Shown one piece after another: positions 16,594-25,260 of a stretch of DNA of 64,000 bases (positions within the stretch are counted from its first letter, which is position 1; each line of letters starts with the position of its first letter). Under the pieces are notes generated by a model. The model had not been told where the DNA came from. It saw nothing but the letters and a program-made list of their open reading frames with translations, and searched no databases. This DNA is from Candidatus Woesearchaeota archaeon (GTDB lineage: Archaea > Nanobdellota > Nanobdellia > Woesearchaeales > JABGUJ01): the NCBI GenBank assembly GCA_018646625.1, contig JABGUJ010000001.1, forward strand, positions 441,534 through 505,533. Direction: 5' to 3'. The translations under genes and the position numbers were made by a program.

Positions 16594-19500
16594 TTATTCT
16601 CTCTGCTTAACTTCGTATTTGCAGACAGCATTAATTATCTTCAAAGACACTCTACCAACATCTGTGTTAGATAAAAATTCACCAGGATTAACGCCTCCGG
16701 CTTTAGCTAAAGAAACGGCTTGTTCATAATAATGTCCGCCTGACAAGTATCTAACCAATGCATTATACAATCCAGTTCTAGAAACATCAAGATCTCTATA
16801 ACTAACACTTTCATCCGCACAATGATTTAGATCCATGCCTGCGGTTGGATTCAAAGGATTAATACCTTCATCTTCTAACATACGAACTAACTTAGTAAGA
16901 GGACGCTGCGTTCTATCTTGAGTTGTTAGTTCTTCTTCTGATGGATGCGTTCTATCTATTCTCAGATCTGGATCTAAAACAACAAAATCTCCAAACTTCG
17001 GAATCGACTCCGCGGATAGTTCGCCATGACTCATCAATCTTTCATAGCACCCTTGTAAGTTTGGAACAGCCTCTCCTTGTGCATGATAAATTCTTCCAAT
17101 TCTTAGATCTGGATCCAAAACAGCAAAACCTTCAAAACCTTCAATCGCAATTTCATTCATTTCACCATGACTCATATGCATTCTATATCCTTCGAAAGGA
17201 TTATGTCTTTCGTTCTGATCAATAATCGCTTTGACTAATTCGGAATGAACTAAACCTTCTGCCGCTTTAACATATGCATCTCTGGTTACTCCAGGCTTAA
17301 CAACTTGTTCCCCTCTTGAAAGACCAAGATGCCAGAATCCTCTTTCTCGTCCAAGCTCTCTATAGCGTTGTCTAGTTTGTACAGTGTAATCATCATCAAC
17401 TTTCATTCCCAATATAATTCTATCCTGATCAGATAATTGATTAATTTGTCTAAGATGAATTGCAGTAGGATCAGATTTTGCAATGGCTTCAATTGCATCT
17501 AGCTGTCTAGTTCTCCAGCTTCTACCATCTTCCATAGGCAGTAATGCCCAATTATCTGGATTTATCTGGGATGCAATAGATGCTGCTACAGTTTGAGGAA
17601 GATAAGGTGCATATCCCTCACCAGGGTTGGGATTCCAAAAGTACTTTTCTCCTGATAATTCCCAAAGCAATTGTACGACTTCTAAACCTTCACCAATGGT
17701 GCGGCCCATTCGATATACAACAATTGCGTTTTGAGGTGAAGTGCACGCATTGTAAACTCTTTGTCTTTGAGGCTCAGAAAACTGACCGGCATTTGTATCG
17801 TCTCTTTTTGTTTTGCAAACCTTAGCCAGGGCTGCCTCAACGTTTTCCATTCGATCATGATCGATATCAACTCGCCAAACACTTGTTGGATCAAAAGTTT
17901 CATAATGTCCTGATAATTGTTCAACAATTTCATCCTGCCTTAATTGATCATATTCTCTGCTTCCTAAGAATGCGACAGCACCAAGTAACGTCAAACCTGC
18001 GAGCGCAATTCCTGTGTTTACTAGCCAACTTTTCCGCCTTTTCTTACGATCCTTTTCCGCCATTTTATAGATCATATCTTCTAACTGGGATTCAGGATCG
18101 AACATATCTTCAGGATCGAAGAAACTAACAGTAGAGTGATGAGGGTGAAGTTCTGCATGAATCCTCATCATCTTATCTTTATCTTTCGCAAGATCGTACG
18201 GAGTTCCAAAAATTTTATTAGTATATTCTAAAGCGTTACATGTTTTCCAATCTTCAAACATTCCTAGTTTTTTCATCTCTTCAACTGCAAGAGTATAGTA
18301 ATAACGAGACATCTCCATAGATTGTGCTTCATTTCTAAGAGCCACAACTTTTGGTAACTGGTGATACCGTGTTGCCCAAGCCATATAATTCTCAACTTTC
18401 AACCTTGCATATGTATCTCTAAATGAATCATAATCTTCTTCTTTAATCTTCAAACCAGCATCTCTAGCAAATATGCCTAGCCTAGAATGATCAACTTCCA
18501 ATAACGCATCTTCGATACTTCCACCAGATGCACCAGCATAAGAACTACCGTCCCAATCAAAAATTCCCGCCTTGGCATAAAGTTGAACAAATTGATTTTG
18601 AATATAATCTCTTCCTGCAAATTCCATATCGACCAAACTATATTTTCTATCCGTTCCATGTTTGGCTTCCAAGTTCTTATCATGTTGAACCATTACATTT
18701 GTAGGTAATGCATCACCATGAGAAAATATTAAAGGAGATTTGTCCATTGGTCTAACAACATTCTCCATCCAAAAATCATGAAAAGTTTTAACATCTACAT
18801 ATCTCTTAGCAACTTCGGGGAGTTTAGTCTCAAAATCAGGAGATGACATATGGTGGCGCAACAAACCAAGATCAAACTGTCCTGATTCTCCTCTGAATCT
18901 ATCGTCAACCAAACCATACAATTTTTCAACAATGTGTTGTTCGTGATCTTTATCGCCAAGCCAACTTCTTCGCATTGCTCCAGAAGTGCATCTGCTTTTG
19001 TTAGCTTCTCCATAAATGCTAACTCCCAACAAAAGATCGCTTACTTCTCTAACATATTCTGCTCTTTCTCCAGGATTTGCAATTTCTGTAAGTTCGTCAT
19101 GCAAATCTTTTGCATCCACAAAACTAGTTGCAAGAATTAGGTCTTTTGTTGCTGCTCTAACATGCACAGGATCAAAACGTGCAAATGCGCTTGCCAAAAT
19201 AGGATTGTCTGCGCCCTTAGATGGATCTAACGCAGCTTGCTGTAAATACGTTAAATATTCGCTCGCCTTGTATGCTCTATCAAACTTTTTCTGGTCTGCA
19301 AATTTTGAAACAAAAGTTCTAGCAAGAGTATCGCGATCAAGAGCAGAAACAACTTCTGCGAGCCAACCTTGACCGCGTACAGTTTTGCTAGTTAATTTGT
19401 CCAGTTTGAACCATGAGAATGTAGGAATTTCTTCGGGCTTATCCGCGTGTAGCGCAATCAAAGCGCCAGGAATCTTACCCCCTCTTACCAAATCTTGTAA

Positions 19501-19737
19501 ACTGCCAACTATGTGCTTTCTATAAAATTGATCATAATCTAAAGAATAACCACTCTGACCCATAATAACTCGTAGAACTTGTCTTTCTGCAACTGTCTTA
19601 ATTTCACTAGGATCTCTACTTTCGAAGGCTCTTCTGTCTGCCTCACTCAGTAATTTTCTTTCAGAATAAGATGCACCTATACGTTCCTCTAAGGGTGTGC
19701 TTTTTACTATAGTTATTGCTGGTGTTGAACTGGACAT
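16594..19737 (-). CDS. Large membrane protein with aminoglycoside-phosphotransferase-like domain
   Basis: Unrecognised as a whole, 1047 residues. Residues about 335-375 carry FSHGDALPTNVMV and then YSLVDMEFAG. The HGDxxxxN catalytic loop and Asp-x-Glu metal site match the APH/choline-kinase group of phosphotransferases. One membrane helix follows (about 571-592). The C-terminal 450 residues, presumably on the other side, contain a 47-residue tandem duplication (851-940). I chose the ATG at 19737 over the GTG at 19782 because an AAGGAG site precedes it and the GTG lies at or before the predicted transcription start. The kinase substrate is unknown. Confidence 0.75.
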   Translation of the reverse strand: MSSSTPAITIVKSTPLEERIGASYSERKLLSEADRRAFESRDPSEIKTVAERQVLRVIMGQSGYSLDYDQFYRKHIVGSLQDLVRGGKIPGALIALHADKPEEIPTFSWFKLDKLTSKTVRGQGWLAEVVSALDRDTLARTFVSKFADQKKFDRAYKASEYLTYLQQAALDPSKGADNPILASAFARFDPVHVRAATKDLILATSFVDAKDLHDELTEIANPGERAEYVREVSDLLLGVSIYGEANKSRCTSGAMRRSWLGDKDHEQHIVEKLYGLVDDRFRGESGQFDLGLLRHHMSSPDFETKLPEVAKRYVDVKTFHDFWMENVVRPMDKSPLIFSHGDALPTNVMVQHDKNLEAKHGTDRKYSLVDMEFAGRDYIQNQFVQLYAKAGIFDWDGSSYAGASGGSIEDALLEVDHSRLGIFARDAGLKIKEEDYDSFRDTYARLKVENYMAWATRYHQLPKVVALRNEAQSMEMSRYYYTLAVEEMKKLGMFEDWKTCNALEYTNKIFGTPYDLAKDKDKMMRIHAELHPHHSTVSFFDPEDMFDPESQLEDMIYKMAEKDRKKRRKSWLVNTGIALAGLTLLGAVAFLGSREYDQLRQDEIVEQLSGHYETFDPTSVWRVDIDHDRMENVEAALAKVCKTKRDDTNAGQFSEPQRQRVYNACTSPQNAIVVYRMGRTIGEGLEVVQLLWELSGEKYFWNPNPGEGYAPYLPQTVAASIASQINPDNWALLPMEDGRSWRTRQLDAIEAIAKSDPTAIHLRQINQLSDQDRIILGMKVDDDYTVQTRQRYRELGRERGFWHLGLSRGEQVVKPGVTRDAYVKAAEGLVHSELVKAIIDQNERHNPFEGYRMHMSHGEMNEIAIEGFEGFAVLDPDLRIGRIYHAQGEAVPNLQGCYERLMSHGELSAESIPKFGDFVVLDPDLRIDRTHPSEEELTTQDRTQRPLTKLVRMLEDEGINPLNPTAGMDLNHCADESVSYRDLDVSRTGLYNALVRYLSGGHYYEQAVSLAKAGGVNPGEFLSNTDVGRVSLKIINAVCKYEVKQRE
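16949..17190 (-). repeat. Tandem 141-bp duplication inside the large membrane protein gene
   Basis: Two coding copies 141 bp apart share motifs such as MSHGE and VLDPDLRI. They remain similar at DNA level, for example AGATCTGGAT at both 16964-16973 and 17105-17114. That points to a fairly recent in-frame duplication of 47 codons. Confidence 0.75.
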
Positions 19738-19752
19738 TTTAAACGAAATTGG

Positions 19753-19802
19753 CTCCTTCGTTAAGCTTTCACGATATTTCACCCTCTCACACTATATAAA
19801 TC
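19753..19802 (-). promoter_or_regulatory. Promoter and ribosome binding site of the large membrane protein gene
   Basis: On the minus strand GATTTATATAG (about plus 19793-19803) is a TATA box. The predicted transcription start is near 19772, and AAGGAG lies at 19758-19753, 15 nt before the ATG at 19737. Confidence 0.5.
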
Positions 19803-19840
19803 TTTCTTTTTTCGCCACTGTGCGGTAGTAATATATACAA

Positions 19841-19873
19841 ATATTTAAATAGGAGTCTCCGCTACCTTAATTC
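19841..19873 (+). promoter_or_regulatory. Leaderless promoter of the IMPase/CysQ gene
   Basis: ATATTTAAAT at 19841-19850 is a TATA box whose expected start of transcription, about 25 nt on, coincides with the ATG at 19874. Confidence 0.5.
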
Positions 19874-20755
19874 ATGGTACACGAGCATCTAGAACTGGCA
19901 ATAAAAGCTGCATTGGCTGCTGGAGACAAGATCATGGAGATTAGAGACTCCGGAGACCTTGGAACTAGAGAAAAAAGCGACAGAACGCTTGTAACCCTTG
20001 CAGACACAGAAGCTCAAAGAATCATTCTAAACATCCTTTCAGAATCAAATATTCCTATTCAAGGAGAAGAATATGATCCGGAATTAGCAGAATACAATGC
20101 AAGACTTCTAACTGTTGGAGAAAATCCAACTACATTTTGGTCGGTTGATCCGGTTGATGGAACAAGAGATCTCGCAGAAGGTATTGATGATTTTGTTGTA
20201 AGTATTGCGCTAGTAAGTGATCATCATTCAAGACTTGGTGTATTGTACGCGCCTGCAAGAAAACAACTTTGGTTTGCGGATCAAGATACGCCAACACATT
20301 ACAGTGAAGATGTCGACATAGTTAAGGGCGTGCATAAAAAAGTTAAATGGCCCAATAACATGGCTTCATTCGACGACGCAATTATGCTTGCCAGTCCCTC
20401 GGAAATGAAAAAAGATTACTTTAAAGCATTCTTAAGAGAAATAAACAAAGAACAACAAGTTAAAGAAATAGGAAGTACTGCATTAAAGTGTGCACTTCTT
20501 ACTCTGGGAGAAGGAGATGTTTATGCTTCATTGCATAACTTAAACCCTAAAAACCCAGGATTAATCAGAGACTGGGACATAGCAGCAGCAGATATTATTC
20601 TACAAAAAGCAGGAGGCTGCCTAGTAACTCTAACTGGCTACTCTCCAAGATATCACTTCGACGCACCAAAACAAAGAAATGGCGCAATAGGCTACAGGAA
20701 CGTTGTAAACCATCCAGATTACTTAAGAAAAATGCAACCACATCTGCCTAAGTAA
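19874..20755 (+). CDS. Inositol monophosphatase/CysQ-family phosphatase
   Basis: Metal-dependent, lithium-sensitive-type phosphatase of 293 residues. Family motifs are in order: IQGEEYD (62-68), WSVDPVDGTRDL (89-100) and RDWDIAAADIILQKAGG in the last third. Together they bind the catalytic metals. The substrate could be inositol-1-phosphate, fructose-1,6-bisphosphate or 3'-phosphoadenosine-5'-phosphate; a CysQ-like role is my best guess. It diverges from the large membrane protein gene and lies just before the uS2 promoter. Confidence 0.88.
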   Translation: MVHEHLELAIKAALAAGDKIMEIRDSGDLGTREKSDRTLVTLADTEAQRIILNILSESNIPIQGEEYDPELAEYNARLLTVGENPTTFWSVDPVDGTRDLAEGIDDFVVSIALVSDHHSRLGVLYAPARKQLWFADQDTPTHYSEDVDIVKGVHKKVKWPNNMASFDDAIMLASPSEMKKDYFKAFLREINKEQQVKEIGSTALKCALLTLGEGDVYASLHNLNPKNPGLIRDWDIAAADIILQKAGGCLVTLTGYSPRYHFDAPKQRNGAIGYRNVVNHPDYLRKMQPHLPK

Positions 20756-20756
20756 G

Positions 20757-20891
20757 CTTTATATATCATCAATTTAAAATTAAACATAAATGCCTAGTAT
20801 GGGTCAAAGCACGAAAGTGGGGCGCATACACACTGCAGAGGCGATAAAAATGCAGTACAGAGAATCTAATTCTGTGCTGGGAGAACATAAA
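20757..20891 (+). promoter_or_regulatory. uS2 promoter and about 100-nt leader
   Basis: A CTTTATATAT TATA box (20757-20766) predicts a transcription start near 20790. An in-frame ATG exists at 20790. However, the conserved uS2 N terminus begins at the ATG at 20892, preceded by GGGAG about 9 nt upstream. The interval is either a leader that could serve feedback control or a 34-residue N-terminal extension. Confidence 0.45.
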
Positions 20892-21476
20892 ATGAGTGAA
20901 GAAATGTTAGTACCAATTGACCAGTATCTAAAGTCTGGTATACACATAGGTACAAAGTTCAAGACTAAGTACATGAGTAATTTCATTTACAAGTCAAGAC
21001 CTGACGGACTATATGTATTAAATCTGCAAAAGATTGATGAAAGAATCAGAACAGCGGCAAAATTCTTATCACAATATTCACCCGATGAAATTGTTGTAGT
21101 AAGTAGAAGAGAAAATGGTTGGAGACCTGCTAAAATGTTTGGTAAGGTAACTGGCACAAAAATCTTCGCAGGAAGATATCCTCCTGGAGTTATGACTAAC
21201 CCAGAACTTAAAACTTACTTTGAGCCAAAGGTAATTGTAGTAACTGATCCTTGGCCTGACAGAAACGCAATCTTAGATGCTGCTAAAGCAGGAGTAACTG
21301 TTATTAGCTTGTGTGATACAAACAACCAAACAAACAACATTGATTTAGTTCTTCCTTGTAATAATAAAGGAAAGAAATCTTTAGGTTTGTTATTCTGGAT
21401 TCTTGCAAGAGAATACATGAAAGCTAAAAAAGCTGGCGACATCACGCAAACAGCAGAAGATTTTACAGAAGAATAA
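20892..21476 (+). CDS. rps2: Small ribosomal subunit protein uS2
   Basis: Ribosomal protein of the small-subunit body, 194 residues from the chosen start. MSEEMLVPIDQYLKSGIHIG and NFIYKSRPDGLYVLNLQKID are typical of archaeal/eukaryal uS2. GRYPPGVMTNP and VVVTDPWPDRNAI also fit. The length agrees with archaeal homologues, whereas starting at 20790 would add 34 unconserved residues. It ends 12 nt from the convergent radB, with a T-rich spacer that can end both transcripts. Confidence 0.93.
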   Translation: MSEEMLVPIDQYLKSGIHIGTKFKTKYMSNFIYKSRPDGLYVLNLQKIDERIRTAAKFLSQYSPDEIVVVSRRENGWRPAKMFGKVTGTKIFAGRYPPGVMTNPELKTYFEPKVIVVTDPWPDRNAILDAAKAGVTVISLCDTNNQTNNIDLVLPCNNKGKKSLGLLFWILAREYMKAKKAGDITQTAEDFTEE

Positions 21477-21488
21477 ATTTCTTCTTTT

Positions 21489-22169
21489 TTATTCTATTTT
21501 CTCAAATCCTTCGTCTATCACGCCGAACATTACTTCTCGACCTTCAGGTAACGATCTATGCTTCTTCAGGATAGCTTTTCTTTTACCTTTGTGACCTTTC
21601 TGTAATTCAATTAAGCATTTACTGCCATATTTTAGAATATCTCCACCAACCATGTTGACTTTTTCCTTATTGTCAAAGTCAGAATATACTTGATTGGTGA
21701 TTATTACAGGGATTTTTCTCGTTCTTGCAATTTCCGTTAAATATGCAAGCTGCTGGCCTAGCGCTCTGTTCACAGTATAAACATCATCCGTTTTACCCAT
21801 TTCTAATCTATACTGCATTGCAACAGAATCAATAACAATTATCCCTATGCTATCATTAATAACATCTCTTATCTTATCAAATGCAGTTCTTTGTTCATCA
21901 AAATTGATTGGCTTCAAGAAAACAATATTTTTCAAGATATCATCTGGTTCTGAACTTAATTGCTTCAATCTTGCAATAGAAAAACCACCTTCAGTATCAA
22001 CATATATCACTCTTTTACCTGAAGCTGCAAAAGCAACCGCACTAATCATGCAAAGATTAGTTTTACCAGAACCCGCAGGACCATAAATTGTCGTAACTAT
22101 ATCATTCTCATATCCGCCTTTGAGAAGTTCATCAATCACATCTGAACCTGAACTAATTCTGTCTTCCAT
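21489..22169 (-). CDS. radB: DNA repair and recombination protein RadB
   Basis: RecA-fold paralogue of RadA, 226 residues. It begins MEDRISSGSDVIDELLKGG, with Walker A GPAGSGKT (30-37) and Walker B GIIVIDSV. The long N-terminal domain of RadA is absent, which marks it as RadB. An upstream in-frame ATG exists at 22214. A minus-strand TTTATATA (about 22195-22202) about 25-30 nt before the ATG at 22169 supports the shorter, leaderless form. RadB helps load RadA during homologous recombination. Confidence 0.88.
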   Translation of the reverse strand: MEDRISSGSDVIDELLKGGYENDIVTTIYGPAGSGKTNLCMISAVAFAASGKRVIYVDTEGGFSIARLKQLSSEPDDILKNIVFLKPINFDEQRTAFDKIRDVINDSIGIIVIDSVAMQYRLEMGKTDDVYTVNRALGQQLAYLTEIARTRKIPVIITNQVYSDFDNKEKVNMVGGDILKYGSKCLIELQKGHKGKRKAILKKHRSLPEGREVMFGVIDEGFEKIE

Positions 22170-22189
22170 ATCCCTCAAACAATCGATAT

Positions 22190-22280
22190 CGACTATATAA
22201 AACATTTCATCCACGCCATTTATAAATACTTATAAACTATATCTAAAGTAATATAAACAGAGAAATAAGGTTATAATTCA
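22190..22280. promoter_or_regulatory. Divergent promoter region, radB and glycosylation operon
   Basis: AT-rich interval with a minus-strand TATA box for radB (about 22190-22202). TATA-like TTTATAAATACTTATAAAC lies around 22220-22240 and serves the plus-strand glycosyltransferase genes. AAATAAGG lies upstream of the ATG at 22281. Confidence 0.4.
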
Positions 22281-23783
22281 ATGCGATGGAACAAAAACAT
22301 GTGGCTTTTGCTACTAATTTTTGCGATTACTTTAGGTGTTAGATTATTTTTTGCGTTCAACACACCTGACTTCACAGGAGATTCTGCATATTTTAATCTT
22401 AGGCAAATAGAACATATAACTGAACATGGTGTTCCACAATTTGATGATCCATTAAGTTATGGCGGGAGGTACTATATCTTTCCCCCTATGTTTCATTACA
22501 TCTTAGCATTCTTCAATCTATTTTTACCAATATCAATAGTTTGTAAAGTTATTCCCAACATATTCGCATCGTTGTTAATTTTTGTAGCATATCTGATAGC
22601 GTACAAGATGACTGAGAAATACACATCTGCAAACTTTACCGCGGCCATCTCAGGATTTATTCCTATCTTCATGGGTTTCACAATAAATAGCATCTCTGTT
22701 TATTCATTACTCATTCCTTTAGCATTTTTAACAGTATATTGTTTTATGAAACTTCCACAGAAAAAGTATCTTTACTTGTTTATTGCATTGGCTTTCATTC
22801 TTCCACTGATACACGCATCTGCTTTGCTAATTGCATCTGGTCTAGTTATCTATCTTCTATTCCTTAAATTAGAAGAACTAAATATGAAACGTATAGAGAT
22901 TGAAGCTATACTCTTCTTGTTGTTTGTAATGCTGTGGGTAGATTTTTTAATATTCAAAAAAGCATTCTTATTCAACGGACCAGGTATTATCTGGCACAAT
23001 ATCCCTCAACAACTTCTTAATATTGGAGCCATAAAATGGTTTATACTTGATGTGATGTCCAAAGTAGGATACATCCCTCTAGTATACGGTATCTTTTCTA
23101 TTTATGAACACATCTTTAAGGTGAAGAACAGAAACATCTATTTGCTTATCAGTTTTGCATTTTCAACATTTTGTTTAATACTTTTCAAATTAATTAGTTT
23201 AGAATTAGGATTACTATTCTTGGGAGTAATAATGACGCTTCTGTTTAGCAAAGGTTTCTTGGATTATTTCGAGTGGCTTGGAAAACTCAAATGGCCTAAA
23301 ATACGTCCTGCGTTTGTAATATTCTTTTTCATATCATTCTTAATCAACTCATTTGTTCCATCTGTGGCTTTTGCAAGAGCAGATGTTACAGAAACACCAT
23401 CTATTGATATCATTGAAGCACTTGAATGGGCCAAAGAAAATACTTTTGAGGGCTCAACAATATTGGCATCAATTGACAACGGTCATTTGATATCCACTAT
23501 TGCCAAAAGAAAAAACGTAATAGATTCCAACTTCTTATTGGTGGATGAAACAACCAAACGTTTAGAGGATGTGGAGATAATATACACTTCAAAATTAGAG
23601 ACCGAAGCACAAAGACATCTTGATGAATACAACATAGGTTATATTTTTCTGTCTCAAAAAGAAAAAGAGATTTTCAACATAGAGTCTATAGGTTACACTT
23701 CGGATAGCAGATGTTTCAAGAAAGTTTTTGAACAAAATAACGTAACAATATTTAGAGCAAGATGCTCACTCAAGGTGAAATAG
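22281..23783 (+). CDS. GT-C type membrane glycosyltransferase-like protein
   Basis: 500 residues with about eleven hydrophobic helices and a C-terminal soluble domain (from about 360). After the first helix comes DFTGDSAYFNLRQIEHI with DDPLSYGGR, an acidic first loop like that of STT3/PMT-type enzymes using lipid-linked sugars. The C-terminal region (ALEWAKENTFEGSTILAS) resembles the STT3-like tail domain and is shared with the next gene, so the pair are paralogues. The likely role is surface glycan or protein glycosylation. The exact donor and acceptor cannot be told. The next gene starts 4 nt later. Confidence 0.75.
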   Translation: MRWNKNMWLLLLIFAITLGVRLFFAFNTPDFTGDSAYFNLRQIEHITEHGVPQFDDPLSYGGRYYIFPPMFHYILAFFNLFLPISIVCKVIPNIFASLLIFVAYLIAYKMTEKYTSANFTAAISGFIPIFMGFTINSISVYSLLIPLAFLTVYCFMKLPQKKYLYLFIALAFILPLIHASALLIASGLVIYLLFLKLEELNMKRIEIEAILFLLFVMLWVDFLIFKKAFLFNGPGIIWHNIPQQLLNIGAIKWFILDVMSKVGYIPLVYGIFSIYEHIFKVKNRNIYLLISFAFSTFCLILFKLISLELGLLFLGVIMTLLFSKGFLDYFEWLGKLKWPKIRPAFVIFFFISFLINSFVPSVAFARADVTETPSIDIIEALEWAKENTFEGSTILASIDNGHLISTIAKRKNVIDSNFLLVDETTKRLEDVEIIYTSKLETEAQRHLDEYNIGYIFLSQKEKEIFNIESIGYTSDSRCFKKVFEQNNVTIFRARCSLKVK

Positions 23784-23787
23784 AAAG

Positions 23788-25245
23788 ATGTTTTTTTCAA
23801 AAAAGATATACTACGTATCGAATAGAAAACTAATAACTCTTCTACTTGCTTTTGCACTACTAGTGTTACTAATTCCATTAATCATAAATTCATTCCACGA
23901 CATGAACATTATTACCAACAATCCCTCATTATATCATATTAGAATCGCAGAAGACATTCTTGAGGGCGATTTTTTAGGTGGCACAGATGAGTTAACATAC
24001 TTCAAACGCCCCATGTACGTTTCTTTCTTCCATTACTTTTTATCAGGAAGCATCTGGTTTCTTGGTAATACCTTTACACTAATAGTTTTCCCGATACTTA
24101 TGGGGTTATTTTCTATAATCGCTCTGTATCTTCTTTTAGAGCGATTACACGTAGATAAAAAAATACTGGTACTCACAATTTCACTCTTGATAGCATCTCC
24201 AGTTTTTGTATTCACTTTTTCCACATTAAACGCATATGCATTCATAGCAACATTTTTGCTTTGGGGATTATATTTCTACAGTCGAGATGAATTATGGGGA
24301 TTAATAACTTCACTAGTCTTGTTTGTGCTAGTATCGTTCTTCTCTAGATTCAGCATAATACTTTTACTAGCATTCTTACTTTCTTATTCATTAATAACTT
24401 CAAAGAAACAGAAATGGTTTTTAGTGGTGCTTTTCACATTATTATTGGTGGGTTTCAAGTTTGTACCACAAATGTTCTTTGAATTTGATACCATACAAGA
24501 AACAAACGCATTAGTAGACTTTGTGTCTGACTTTGGCGGAGTTGTCGGATTTAGCATCTTTGCTTTAGTTCTTGGAACTATTGGATTATTTACCAGCTGG
24601 GCTCAGAAAAGACAAAAGTATCCACTCTATCTACTATTGATTATATTAATTTACATGGCTATTGATGTAAACAAAAGTTTCAACATCTATTTGTTATTTC
24701 TGGCATCCTATCTTGCAGCTATTGGATTGCTGAGAATATTAAAGATAAAATGGCATTTCACAATCTTAAGAGATCTAACACTCATCATCATACTGTGCGG
24801 ATTATTGTTCTCAACAGTATCATATTATGATAGATTAGCACAGAATGATTATTCTGATGAAGCTGCTGTATTAAATTGGCTCTCAACCAACACTCCCGAA
24901 GATAGCTCGGTGTTATCTCATTATCAAAACGGATTCCTTATACAAACATTAGGAAAAAGGAAGGCAGTTTTAGATCCATTATCTGCTTACAACATTGGAT
25001 TTGATCAAACAAACGATGAAATGAACCAAATATTTGATTCTAGAAATCTTAGGGATACAAAGGCTTTACTTAAAAAATACAAAATAGATTATATATTCAT
25101 AAATGAACAAATGAGGCGCGGGAGCGTCTGGGATGAAGACGATCAAGGGTTATTATTTTTACTTCAGAATAACGAAACCTTTAAAAAGGCCCACTCAGTC
25201 TCTGGAGTTAACTTATACAGAGTAGTTATAAGGCCCAAAATATAG
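23788..25245 (+). CDS. GT-C type membrane glycosyltransferase-like protein, paralogue
   Basis: 485 residues with multiple membrane helices and a C-terminal soluble domain (about 370-485, LNWLSTNTPEDSSVLSHYQN). The first outward loop has SLYHIRIAEDILEGD, which corresponds to the acidic loop of the preceding gene. The residues differ, so one of the two may be less active or have another specificity. It sits in the same operon, 4 nt after its paralogue. Confidence 0.75.
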   Translation: MFFSKKIYYVSNRKLITLLLAFALLVLLIPLIINSFHDMNIITNNPSLYHIRIAEDILEGDFLGGTDELTYFKRPMYVSFFHYFLSGSIWFLGNTFTLIVFPILMGLFSIIALYLLLERLHVDKKILVLTISLLIASPVFVFTFSTLNAYAFIATFLLWGLYFYSRDELWGLITSLVLFVLVSFFSRFSIILLLAFLLSYSLITSKKQKWFLVVLFTLLLVGFKFVPQMFFEFDTIQETNALVDFVSDFGGVVGFSIFALVLGTIGLFTSWAQKRQKYPLYLLLIILIYMAIDVNKSFNIYLLFLASYLAAIGLLRILKIKWHFTILRDLTLIIILCGLLFSTVSYYDRLAQNDYSDEAAVLNWLSTNTPEDSSVLSHYQNGFLIQTLGKRKAVLDPLSAYNIGFDQTNDEMNQIFDSRNLRDTKALLKKYKIDYIFINEQMRRGSVWDEDDQGLLFLLQNNETFKKAHSVSGVNLYRVVIRPKI

Positions 25246-25260
25246 AAATGGTGGAAAATA

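Noticed and set aside
19738-19782. GTG at 19782 as start of the large membrane protein
   Set aside because: It lies at or before the expected transcription start set by the TATA box. The ATG at 19737 has AAGGAG upstream.
22170-22214. ATG at 22214 as start of radB
   Set aside because: The TATA box for the gene lies inside this interval and the conserved N terminus begins at 22169.
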